Part shown: positions 7,717 through 14,391 of the stretch, piece after piece
How positions within the stretch are numbered: the stretch's first letter is position 1
How the letters are laid out: each line of letters starts with the position of its first letter
Notes under the pieces: generated by a model
The model's database searches: none
Seen by the model: only the letters and a program-made list of their open reading frames with translations
Told to the model about the DNA's origin: nothing
Program-made: the position numbers and the translations under genes
DNA from: a virus
DNA length: 52,857 nucleotides
Virus record (IMG/VR): IMGVR_UViG_3300045970_000732
Location: 1-52,857 of that record
Reading direction: 5' to 3' (one strand)

Positions 7717-7903
7717 GTTAGATGGAATGGAAGCTGAGTGTAAAGCGATAAAGAAAAGCGCACTCAGTTTATCATGGTATATGCGCGGTGGTGCTCCGTA
7801 CGCAGACGTAATGAACATGTCTAGTGAGGAACGGGTTCTCATCACTGAAATCATCACCTCTAATCTCGAAACCACAAAGACCTCAAAACTACCGTTTTTC
7901 TAA
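7673..7903 (+). CDS. gp51-position small protein, probably made as a gp26 fusion by -1 frameshift
   Basis: This is the -1 frame following the slippery site, 76 codons to TAA at 7901-7903. It begins RLKLLHLDHEGVQKLLDGME and ends LETTKTSKLPFF; the centre reads ALSLSWYMRGGAPYADVMNM. The helical, charged sequence before the first ATG (7727) looks like real protein, and that ATG has no ribosome binding site at a useful distance, so a fusion to gp26 is more likely than a separate start. If the ATG were used the product would be 58 residues. T4 places gene 51 after 26, but T4 gp51 is much longer, so the name reflects position only. By analogy with lambda G/GT and P2 E/E', a tail assembly chaperone role is possible. 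Confidence 0.7.
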   Translation, partial: RLKLLHLDHEGVQKLLDGMEAECKAIKKSALSLSWYMRGGAPYADVMNMSSEERVLITEIITSNLETTKTSKLPFF

Positions 7904-7989
7904 GTAGTTTTTATCAACCAAATGATGGTTACCCAGGTCGTGGTATGTCATTTATTCTGTTTTCTCTCTTAGTGCTGGCTTTCGCCAGC

Positions 7990-8020
7990 AAGACCATCGC
8001 TACGCTCGGTCTTTATTCTT
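7990..8020 (+). terminator. Rho-independent terminator after gene 26 operon
   Basis: Arms AAGACC (7990-7995) and GGTCTT (8008-8013) enclose a 12-base loop and are followed by TATTCTTTTTT on the plus strand. A second hairpin with arms GCTGGC (7974-7979) and GCCAGC (7984-7989) sits directly before it. The pair would end rightward transcripts from gene 26. On the minus strand the first hairpin carries a GAAA tetraloop, so the same DNA may also be part of the leftward RNA described separately. Confidence 0.55.
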
Positions 8021-8581
8021 TTTTATTCTGATGATAAGAGCAGATAATTGGGTTGTTATTAGTTGTTTACAGCCCCATCATGTTTCGGGAGTCCATGGTA
8101 GTGCTTATGCAAGCACTACCAAGGGGAAAGAATTCATGTTCCAATCGCCGTTGTTGTCTCTATCCCAAGTGATTGAGCGTCTATCATCACTTGCCACCGG
8201 TTGCTCTGTAAAGTTTTTATGGATCTGTAGTGACTACTAGCCGATGCCCCGCATCCACACCATATAGATGTGGTAGCTACACCAACCTTCGCCGCAACGC
8301 ACGTCCCACAGATTCAAGACAAAGTAGAGTTCTCTGTGGACTCGTTCAAGGTTCACCTGCCAGTGAGAGCCTTGTCGGTATTCCTAGCGCCTTATTTGTA
8401 TGGTGTCTCTCGACGGGCCATACGGACAATGAGTTAGTCTCGGACGCAAACCACCCCGGTGGTTACTACGCCTACAGTCTGCTCATCGGCACTAGCTATA
8501 CTCCAGAATCTGACGGCACAGCACAACCTGTACAACCTCAAGGAGAATCCCCATATGGGATCAACGGCGATAATACTGAAC

Positions 8582-8693
8582 GAGATGGTCTCTGGTGTTT
8601 GGCGACAGGTTAGTGTCTAAAATTTGGCGACGGGCTAGCGTCTTGATATTTGGCGACAGGTTAGTGTCTTGATGTAATATGAGATGGTCTCTG
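8582..8693. repeat. Direct repeat GAGATGGTCTCTG flanking the triple hairpin array
   Basis: GAGATGGTCTCTG occurs at 8582-8594 and again at 8681-8693, on either side of the three 26-base hairpin repeats. Each copy is itself a small dyad (GAGA...TCTC), so on the RNA it could form a short stem. The right copy lies just inside the expected start of the leftward transcript. Confidence 0.8.
8598..8674. repeat. Three tandem 25-26 base hairpin repeats with compensatory changes
   Basis: Units at 8598-8622, 8623-8648 and 8649-8674 share TTTGGCGACRGGYTAGYGTC. Units 1 and 3 carry stem arms GACA/TGTC, while unit 2 carries GACG/CGTC: an A-T pair is replaced by G-C, so the base pair is preserved while the sequence changes. 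This points to selection on RNA or DNA secondary structure. Confidence 0.8.
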
Positions 8694-8696
8694 TGA

Positions 8697-8704
8697 TATT
8701 TATA
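8697..8704 (-). promoter_or_regulatory. Perfect late promoter TATAAATA firing into the hairpin-rich locus
   Basis: The minus strand reads TATAAATA, identical to the T4 late consensus, 25 bases past the stop codon of the GIY-YIG gene at 8729. No protein gene follows in this direction before the oppositely oriented gene 26 operon, so the expected product is the non-coding transcript. Confidence 0.6.
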
Positions 8705-8716
8705 GCGATAAAACGA

Positions 8717-8737
8717 GTGAAAATATTTCTATTTCAC
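8717..8737 (-). terminator. Possible terminator of the 55-47-46 operon
   Basis: On the minus strand arms GTGAAA (8737-8732) and TTTCAC (8722-8717) enclose the TAG stop of the GIY-YIG gene in the loop and are followed by TCGTTTTATC. The stem is short and the T run interrupted, so this is a weak candidate. Confidence 0.35.
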
Positions 8738-9178
8738 CTTTTTCATCAGGATTTCATCGGGGTGTTCAACCGGGGGCAAAAACTTGACTCCGGAGATTAT
8801 ACCGTTGAAGTATTTTCTGGTTCCATCAGGCATCCTTGCCCGTAGAACTTCTTCTGTTATTTGGTAGCGAACCTCAGCATAAACCAGTGAGGCACGGGTC
8901 TTGTGTAGGGACTCGATTTCAAACCTGAACTTATCCTTCCCAACAAGCTCAATGGCTTTGTTGATGTGGGTGGACGAACTGGTATAGGTCTTCCAGTCAG
9001 ATTCTTTGATTACTTTTTTCTTATTCACTTTACCCTTGACTGCCTTTCGCAGGTGCTGGTGGAACTGTTTTTTGCCGATATATTCTTTGCCGGTGGCAAT
9101 CTCGGTGATCCGATAGATGAAACCGAACCATTCCGTGATGTCGAACTCATGCTTGAATTCCCAGTGACCTTTGTCCAT
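8729..9178 (-). CDS. GIY-YIG superfamily nuclease-like protein
   Basis: A 149-residue protein. Residues 17-38 read EWFGFIYRITEIATGKEYIG, with the FIY and YIG elements of the GIY-YIG fold. Then comes a basic stretch (KAVKGKVNKKKVIKESDW) and KTYTSSSTHINKAIELVGKD, KFRFEIESLHK, a pattern shared by small GIY-YIG proteins of phages. It lacks the NUMOD-type DNA-binding tail of the other two endonucleases in the window, so it may be a resident phage nuclease (repair or recombination, given its link with 46/47) rather than a homing enzyme. The start at 9178 has GAGGGT, and CATAAATA lies 16 bases upstream. Confidence 0.68.
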   Translation of the reverse strand: MDKGHWEFKHEFDITEWFGFIYRITEIATGKEYIGKKQFHQHLRKAVKGKVNKKKVIKESDWKTYTSSSTHINKAIELVGKDKFRFEIESLHKTRASLVYAEVRYQITEEVLRARMPDGTRKYFNGIISGVKFLPPVEHPDEILMKKVK

Positions 9179-9193
9179 AAAATACCCTCGCGG

Positions 9194-9201
9194 TATTTAT
9201 G
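9194..9201 (-). promoter_or_regulatory. Late-type promoter CATAAATA before the GIY-YIG gene
   Basis: Minus-strand CATAAATA, 15 bases before the ATG at 9178, with the ribosome binding site GAGGGT between them. It would let this gene be expressed late, separately from 46. Confidence 0.45.
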
Positions 9202-9215
9202 CGTGTGTATGGTTC

Positions 9216-11300
9216 TCATTCGTTTTCCGTATCCGCATCAGTTGAGTAGCTTGTGAACCCGTTGCTTTTCACAACTCGGAGAACCGAACTCACTCGTGAA
9301 GCCAGATCGTCCTTGTGACTGATCAACCATATGGATTTGTGCCGATTTCGTGAGAGGTCCTTTAGCACGCCAATGGAGTTTTCAACGCCCACTGAGTCGG
9401 TACCGTTATCAAGCAGTTCGTCAATGAACATGACATTGATTGGCTTGTATAGGTTCTCCCACACATCGCGGAATGCCCACGACAGCGCCAAGATAACGCG
9501 ATTCATCTCACCCCGTGACAGGTTATGGAAGTCAAGGTCACGCCCAAGCTCTGTGATCTGAACATTCAGGTCATTTTGGAACAGCACTTGATGTGGTAAA
9601 CCGATCTTGTCGAGGTAGTGGGTCATGCGCTGATTCAGGTATGACAGATTCTGGTCAATGATTTTCTTTCTGACGAACGAATCCTTGCTTGTCAGCAGGT
9701 CCAGTAGGAACTTTTGATGCTCCATGGTCTTGTTCATGGCGTTCATGGCGTCAAAAGACACAACCTGAATGGCCTTGGTCTCCATATCCACGATCTGTTC
9801 GGCATACGGGTCAGACTCCTGGTGTTTTGACTCAATCTGGCTGATAAGACTGTCAACCCGGGTGTTGTGTTCAACCGCCTCAACCTCAGTATCATACACC
9901 GTCTTTGGTGGTAGACCTACTGGGACAACCTCAGGCAGCAACTCGGCGATGTGTTCAGCATACGGGTCAACCTCGTTGACCTTCAGTTCAATCTTGGCTA
10001 ATAACGAATCGCTCTCGCTACTGTGGCGGATAGCCTCAGCTTCGGTGCGATAGTGAGTAGAGGGCATCTTGCCAAGCACGACCAGTTCAGCCTCAATCCC
10101 AGATACAAGCGCTTGCGCCTGTGTCAGGTGATTCACGGCGAACGCCAGTGAGGCCTCTTTAGCCTTGACCACATCAGTGTGTTTCTCATCATGGAGGTCC
10201 TGTCCGCAGGCATAGCACTTGTGTTCTTGCAGAGAGGCAAGCTCACCCTCAATCTTGACACGATCATTGGTGTAGCGAACGATATCGGCTCGTCCCCGTT
10301 TCAGTTCAATGTCCTGTGCGGCCTTGTCTCGCACCCGTTGGTTATACTCGGCAACCTCGCGATGTTTGATCAGTTCGGCATCAATGTCAACCCGGTGCAT
10401 TTTCACAGCATCAGCCCGCAGCACCGCAACATCCCGATCACGCTTCTCAGACCAGGCGGTCTGTCTGGCAACCAAGGCGGTGTAGGTGTCAAAGACACTC
10501 TTGTGTTGATTGTAGATCACCAAGTCTCTATGAGCCTGTAGCTCGGCAACAATGTCAATCTTTGAGAGGTCGTCGTATTTTGTGACAAGCGCCTGTAGAT
10601 CAGTCTCCTGCTTCGCCGCCCATAACCGTTGCCGCCTCTTCAGGTTTTCAATCTGTTCAGCAATACGGACATTGGCATCTTCAATCGCCTTCACCCGAAA
10701 CTCTTCGGTCTTGATGGCATCCTTACTTGTGGTCAGTAGACCCTTCACAATCTCGGCCTTCTCAGACAGGATGGTGATACCAAGCAGTTGTTCAATGATG
10801 TCTCGTTGATCACCAGCAGCCATTGCCAGAAACGGCTTGGTGTAGGTGTTCAGAGCAACGATGTGTTGGAACATATCCGCTGACATGTTGATGATCTTCT
10901 CAATCGCCGCCTGAGTTTCTTTGTTCTCTCCTTGAGCATCGTCTGGGGTTTTCAACAGGTTGCTGTTCACATAAAACTTCAGAATATTGGGACGGCGACC
11001 ACGCTCAATCTTGTATTCAACGCTGTCAATGCTGAACTCAAGCGTGACCAACATGCCCTTGGCATTGGTTCGGTTGATCAGGTTGTCCTTGCGGATACCG
11101 TTGATGGGCACACCGAAGAGGGCATATGACAGGCCTTGGATGAGCGAGGTTTTTCCGGTGCCGTTACGAGCACCATCACCACCCAAGTCCAGATTGTCCC
11201 CAAGGATCAGTGTCAGGTCTTGTCGGTCAAAATTGACCGCTTGCGTGATCGCCCCGATACTAAGGAAGTTCCGGAGGGTGATATTTTTTATTTTGATCAT
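9216..11300 (-). CDS. 46: Recombination endonuclease subunit gp46 (Rad50/SbcC-like ATPase)
   Basis: A 694-residue SMC-type ATPase. Walker A GARNGTGKTS is at residues 43-52, the zinc hook CYACG lies near 361-365 in the middle of long coiled coils, the ABC signature LSRGEMNRVILAL near 594, and Walker B INVMFIDELLDNG near 622. T4 gp46 has 560 residues; the extra length is in the coiled coils, where two segments look duplicated (SDSLLAKIELKVNEVDPYAE and VDSLISQIESKHQESDPYAE). With gp47 it processes DNA ends for recombination and recombination-dependent replication. Its ATG overlaps the gp47 stop by four bases (ATGA), so the pair is translationally coupled. Confidence 0.95.
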   Translation of the reverse strand: MIKIKNITLRNFLSIGAITQAVNFDRQDLTLILGDNLDLGGDGARNGTGKTSLIQGLSYALFGVPINGIRKDNLINRTNAKGMLVTLEFSIDSVEYKIERGRRPNILKFYVNSNLLKTPDDAQGENKETQAAIEKIINMSADMFQHIVALNTYTKPFLAMAAGDQRDIIEQLLGITILSEKAEIVKGLLTTSKDAIKTEEFRVKAIEDANVRIAEQIENLKRRQRLWAAKQETDLQALVTKYDDLSKIDIVAELQAHRDLVIYNQHKSVFDTYTALVARQTAWSEKRDRDVAVLRADAVKMHRVDIDAELIKHREVAEYNQRVRDKAAQDIELKRGRADIVRYTNDRVKIEGELASLQEHKCYACGQDLHDEKHTDVVKAKEASLAFAVNHLTQAQALVSGIEAELVVLGKMPSTHYRTEAEAIRHSSESDSLLAKIELKVNEVDPYAEHIAELLPEVVPVGLPPKTVYDTEVEAVEHNTRVDSLISQIESKHQESDPYAEQIVDMETKAIQVVSFDAMNAMNKTMEHQKFLLDLLTSKDSFVRKKIIDQNLSYLNQRMTHYLDKIGLPHQVLFQNDLNVQITELGRDLDFHNLSRGEMNRVILALSWAFRDVWENLYKPINVMFIDELLDNGTDSVGVENSIGVLKDLSRNRHKSIWLISHKDDLASRVSSVLRVVKSNGFTSYSTDADTENE

Positions 11301-12313
11301 AGCTTGGAGTAGATTTCCCGTAGAATTTTGGTGTCGATTGTCTTGCTTTCAATCTTGTCGATGCTCTCAATGATAATCTGGTCCACAGACTCAAACTTGA
11401 TATCACCTGTTGCCCCCTCGCCAGTGACCTGATCAGCCCTCATGGGTATCAGCGTCATTTCACGGATGTTGTATTCGGGTATGAGGGTGTCTCGTATGAA
11501 GTTCGCTTCTTCGTAACTGATGTCGATGTCCAGATGAACACGAGCATGGGTGTTGGGTAGGAGTAACTCTTTGGTTTTCTCCAAAACATCACTGAGCTTG
11601 AACACACGGTATATGGGTTGATCCGGCCATGAGTGAAACTCGGGTGTTTGTCCCCATTCCAGGATCATCATACCACGAGCATCGTCATTGGCATCAGCGT
11701 AGTTATGTGGGAAGGCGTTTCCGATATACCAGATGTTTTTCTTTGCTTGTCGCTTATGAAAGTGACCGCTGAATACTGTTCCAGTTGATCCAAAATCATC
11801 AAGACTGATAATACCATGATCGGGCATCACGATTTGGGCATTCATCAGGAAGTGGGGTAGCTCAAAATGACCAAAAGTGTATGTTGACTTGATCTTTTTG
11901 ACAGTGGCAAGATCATCACCTACCATCCATGGGCAGAACGAGACATTGCCATCGGTGATGATGTCATTCACCACCGTGACATTGGGTAGGTAACCAGCCC
12001 ATGCAACAGAATGGATGTCCCGCTTCTCACGATAGAACAGGTCATGATTTCCTGTGATGAAAAATACCTGAGAAAAGTTCGCATTCAGGATGTCAAGAGC
12101 CTGCATGGAGTAGTGAAGCGTTTGGATGTTGATAGCAGCCCGATGATTATGCCAATCACCACATACGATTGCGGTGTCGCATCCATTAGACTTGGCTGTT
12201 GTGACGAACCATCTGATGAACGCGACACAATCCTCGTTGTGAACCACACTGTTGCCCTTGAGTCCAAGATGAAGGTCCGTGAGAACCGCTGCTTTTTTGA
12301 ATAAATTTGCCAT
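11297..12313 (-). CDS. 47: Recombination endonuclease subunit gp47 (Mre11/SbcD-like nuclease)
   Basis: A 338-residue calcineurin-type phosphoesterase. The metal-binding motifs appear in order: DLHLG (13-17), GDWHNH (52-57), GNHD (88-91), GHFELPH (148-154) and GHFH (183-186). These are the marks of the Mre11/SbcD family, in which the nuclease trims DNA ends together with the Rad50-like partner. The length is close to T4 gp47. The C-terminal part (about 230-338) is acidic and helical and probably binds gp46. There is no good ribosome binding site, but a sigma70-like promoter (TTGAGG, 17 bases, TATACT) ends five bases before the ATG, so the mRNA may start at the start codon itself. Confidence 0.95.
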   Translation of the reverse strand: MANLFKKAAVLTDLHLGLKGNSVVHNEDCVAFIRWFVTTAKSNGCDTAIVCGDWHNHRAAINIQTLHYSMQALDILNANFSQVFFITGNHDLFYREKRDIHSVAWAGYLPNVTVVNDIITDGNVSFCPWMVGDDLATVKKIKSTYTFGHFELPHFLMNAQIVMPDHGIISLDDFGSTGTVFSGHFHKRQAKKNIWYIGNAFPHNYADANDDARGMMILEWGQTPEFHSWPDQPIYRVFKLSDVLEKTKELLLPNTHARVHLDIDISYEEANFIRDTLIPEYNIREMTLIPMRADQVTGEGATGDIKFESVDQIIIESIDKIESKTIDTKILREIYSKL

Positions 12314-12318
12314 GTGTT

Positions 12319-12347
12319 AGTATACACTTTCCGAGGAGAAACCTCAA
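12319..12347 (-). promoter_or_regulatory. Sigma70-like promoter directly before gene 47
   Basis: Minus strand: TTGAGG (12347-12342), a 17-base spacer, TATACT (12324-12319). The ATG of gene 47 begins five bases after the -10 element, where the start site would fall, so a leaderless transcript is expected. Lying between 55 and 47, it would allow 47/46 to be transcribed early by host polymerase. Confidence 0.5.
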
Positions 12348-12361
12348 TAGTATTGGAAGAA

Positions 12362-13273
12362 TCACTCCTCGAAGTGGGTAGCACCGTTTCCACTGTTTGC
12401 CTGTCTTGACCACGATGGGTTCAGGTTGTTCATCTGTAGAATGTCGTCCCTGATGTTTTGTGATCGTTTTTCAGTGTTCAACACCCGACAGAACGAATTG
12501 GTAATGGCTGCTGTATAGTACGCAAACGGGTTCGCTGACTTTGCTTCATTGAAGCGTAAACCGACATAGGTAAGCTGTAAAATCGCACTGTTCTGCATCT
12601 CATCCCTGTAGGTGTATCCTCTCCAGTTGTATTTCATGGCGTATTTTTCGCATAGCATGATATACATTCGGGCAAGCTTGTTCGTGATCTGTCCATGATC
12701 CTTGCTGAACGATCCTGTGACCAGGTCACCTTTCCAGTGTGAGTGTCCGATACACACGGCGGTGTTGGTGTCGTCAAAATGGTAATGTTTGAATGGTGGG
12801 AAGTTGACCTTGACATGAACCATGTCGTCCACTTCGGCTTTGGTTGAGACATCCTCTAGATCAGCAAAAATCTCATCTGGGTCATCTTCAAACTCAATGA
12901 TGTCCTTTGCTGTTCGTTTTTTCACCGTTTTGCGTGGTTGCTTCGGTGCCACTGGTATGTGTTCCCATGTCATGACCCTGAAGACAAGGTCCGTTATTGG
13001 TATGGTCAACGGGTCAACCGAATCTTTCACCCCTGCTTCAAGACTTAGCCGTGTGGCACGAGCCTCTCGGGCAAGCTGTATATTTTCGGGTCGCATAGCA
13101 TACGCCAAACAGTCATCAACTGATGCCTGAGGCATGTTGACGATCAGATCGTATCGGTGATGTTCTGGTCCGGTGTAGTGACAGTATGTGTTCTTGCTGG
13201 CATGAATTTCCTTGAGGATGTCACGATTGTTCAAGTAGTTGACGGGTTTTCTCGGGGCTGGTAGTAGTGACAT
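12362..13273 (-). CDS. 55: Late transcription sigma factor gp55-like
   Basis: A 303-residue protein from the ATG at 13273, with an ideal AAGGAG ten bases upstream. The start PVNYLNNRDILKEIHASKN resembles the T4 gp55 opening (YNYVNNKELLQAI), and the C-terminal third (CEKYAMKYNWRGYTYRDEMQ, NPFAYYTAAITNSFCRVLN) matches the gp55 core that acts like sigma region 2. T4 gp55 is 185 residues. Here an extra middle segment of about 150 residues (acidic stretch near 130-150, then CIGHSHWKGDLVTGSFSKDH) separates the two conserved parts. In T4, gp55 directs host RNA polymerase to TATAAATA promoters, and such octamers are common in this window. Upstream lie both a sigma70-like promoter and a late-type octamer. 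Confidence 0.82.
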   Translation of the reverse strand: MSLLPAPRKPVNYLNNRDILKEIHASKNTYCHYTGPEHHRYDLIVNMPQASVDDCLAYAMRPENIQLAREARATRLSLEAGVKDSVDPLTIPITDLVFRVMTWEHIPVAPKQPRKTVKKRTAKDIIEFEDDPDEIFADLEDVSTKAEVDDMVHVKVNFPPFKHYHFDDTNTAVCIGHSHWKGDLVTGSFSKDHGQITNKLARMYIMLCEKYAMKYNWRGYTYRDEMQNSAILQLTYVGLRFNEAKSANPFAYYTAAITNSFCRVLNTEKRSQNIRDDILQMNNLNPSWSRQANSGNGATHFEE

Positions 13274-13301
13274 GGTTCTCCTTGATGTTATACTGTATAT
13301 T

Positions 13302-13330
13302 AGTATAGCACAACGGCCGCCCGAATACAA
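13302..13330 (-). promoter_or_regulatory. Sigma70-like promoter for gene 55
   Basis: Minus strand: TTGTAT (13330-13325), a 17-base spacer, TATACT (13307-13302), about 28 bases before the gene 55 ATG. The -10 hexamer matches five of six consensus bases. It would let the host polymerase make the late sigma factor first. Confidence 0.5.
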
Positions 13331-13350
13331 GTAAAAAGGTTAGGGTAGTA

Positions 13351-13358
13351 TATTTATC
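13351..13358 (-). promoter_or_regulatory. Late-type octamer GATAAATA toward gene 55
   Basis: Minus-strand GATAAATA, 78 bases before the gene 55 ATG. It mirrors the plus-strand copy at 13372-13379, making a perfect 8-base inverted repeat. If active, gp55 would stimulate its own gene. Confidence 0.4.
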
Positions 13359-13371
13359 ACCTTTCCGTTAC

Positions 13372-13379
13372 GATAAATA
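13372..13379 (+). promoter_or_regulatory. Late-type octamer GATAAATA toward gene 48
   Basis: GATAAATA, 19 bases before the ATG of the tail tube cap gene, followed by CAGATACAGGAATACAACC, which contains AGGAA as ribosome binding site. It is the first promoter of the long rightward late region. Confidence 0.5.
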
Positions 13380-13398
13380 CAGATACAGGAATACAACC

Positions 13399-14391
13399 AT
13401 GGCATTCACCCCAACCCCATCTTCTACCATAGTCGCCTCCCCTCCGACGACAAGCGTGTTCGATGCGTCAGCGGATGCTAAAGGAACGCGGTCATCAGCC
13501 CCGACTATCACTGATGAGGAAGCGATGGCACAACAACGAGCAACCGCCGAAATCGCAAATGAGAACACGCGCTTGACGAATCGTGGAATCTCTGTTCAGT
13601 TACGAAACACCCAAGAAGCTGCGGCAGCATCCTTTTCACAAAAGTCCGATTGGAGAGTCCGCCTCAGCCTTGCTCCAGGTGCGGACTACTTATATAGAGC
13701 CAAGACACCAGGGATTCTGGCTCCGCTTGTAGAGACTGATGGCATTATTTTTCCATACACTCCTACAGTGCAGGTTCAATACGCCGCCCAATACGACCCG
13801 GCAACACTCACTCATTCTAACTACAAGCTTTTTCAGTATGGATCCAGTAGTGTTGACAATATTCAAGTTACCTGTGAATTTACTGCTCAGGATACATACG
13901 AGGCAAACTACTTATTGGCGGTAGTACACTTTCTAAGGTCAGCGACAAAAATGTTCTATGGTAAAGATAGCGCACCACGTGCCGGAACACCCCCGCCGCT
14001 GTGTTATCTGACAGGGTTCGGGCAGTTTCAATTTGATTCTCATCCACTTGTAATCAACTCATTCAACTACTCATTACCGAATGAAGTTGACTACATCCGA
14101 GCCGACTCAAAGGCAACGGACACCGGAAGAATATCTGGCTTTGCTGTTGGTCCGGCCGCTGACAGAATAGCAGCTTCTGGTTTGAAATTAGGTGCCGCTG
14201 CAAAACCACCGCAATTCAACTACTCATCGGGAACAAATACACAAGCCACGTATGTTCCTACCAAAATGCAAATATCGTTCTCTGCCCACCCAATCGTCAC
14301 ACGAAATGACATTAGTAAGAACTTCAGTCTCGGCGAGTATGCTACTGGTAAGCTCACACAACATTCTGGTAACTCTGGAGGTATTTGGTAA
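13399..14391 (+). CDS. 48: Baseplate tail tube cap / junction protein, gp48-like
   Basis: A 330-residue protein. After a low-complexity N-terminal 60 residues the family pattern appears: WRVRLSLAPGADYLY, IIFPYTPTVQVQYAAQYDPA, LTHSNYKLFQYGSSSVDNIQ, EANYLLAVVHFLRSATKMFY, LCYLTGFGQFQFDSHPLVIN and SFNYSLPNEVDYIRA. This is the signature of the T4 gp48/gp54 proteins, which sit on the baseplate hub and start polymerisation of the tail tube. T4 has two related proteins and only one is seen here, so it could equally correspond to gp54. Its TAA overlaps the next ATG (TAATG). Confidence 0.82.
   Translation: MAFTPTPSSTIVASPPTTSVFDASADAKGTRSSAPTITDEEAMAQQRATAEIANENTRLTNRGISVQLRNTQEAAAASFSQKSDWRVRLSLAPGADYLYRAKTPGILAPLVETDGIIFPYTPTVQVQYAAQYDPATLTHSNYKLFQYGSSSVDNIQVTCEFTAQDTYEANYLLAVVHFLRSATKMFYGKDSAPRAGTPPPLCYLTGFGQFQFDSHPLVINSFNYSLPNEVDYIRADSKATDTGRISGFAVGPAADRIAASGLKLGAAAKPPQFNYSSGTNTQATYVPTKMQISFSAHPIVTRNDISKNFSLGEYATGKLTQHSGNSGGIW

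Larger units (their letters stand above)
7910..8690 (-). ncRNA. Candidate large structured RNA locus, no convincing gene
   Basis: About 800 bases with no plausible protein gene but with many perfect inverted repeats: AACCA/TGGTT (7916-7930); GCTGGC/GCCAGC with minus-strand GAAA loop (7974-7989); a 10-bp stem (8097-8106 with 8111-8120); an 8-bp stem CAAGTGAT (8166-8173 with 8186-8193); TGTAG/CTACA (8226-8230 with 8277-8281) enclosing GATGC/GCATC and CCACA/TGTGG; 7-bp CCACAGA (8306-8312 with 8333-8339); CAAGG/CCTTG with inner TCAC/GTGA (8347-8374); GTATGG/CCATAC (8398-8403 with 8418-8423); AACCACC/GGTGGTT (8449-8464); ATCCC/GGGAT (8547-8561); three repeated hairpins (8598-8674). A perfect minus-strand TATAAATA at 8704-8697 would start a leftward RNA near 8690. 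The strand is inferred from this promoter and the GNRA loop. GOLLD or ROOL-like phage RNAs are possible relatives; this was not tested. Confidence 0.5.

Noticed and set aside
8031-8240. 69-codon open frame on the plus strand
   Set aside because: It lies just after a terminator, crosses the 10-bp and 8-bp hairpins and shows no protein-like pattern.
8230-8613. 127-codon open frame on the plus strand in the hairpin-rich locus
   Set aside because: It starts with GTG without a ribosome binding site, its translation is low in order (C, S, R-rich, no recognisable pattern), and it runs through several perfect hairpins and the repeat array. Structure explains the region better.
8556-8618. Short frame beginning ATGGGATCAACG after AAGGAG
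   Set aside because: The Shine-Dalgarno-like AAGGAG is well placed, but the product would be about 20 residues, ends inside the first hairpin repeat, and there is no promoter on that strand nearby.
8598-8674. CRISPR array
   Set aside because: The three repeats are directly adjacent with no unique spacers, and no cas gene is present.
7904-8728. tRNA genes in the gene-free stretch
   Set aside because: No cloverleaf with a TTC-containing T arm and matching acceptor stem could be drawn on either strand.
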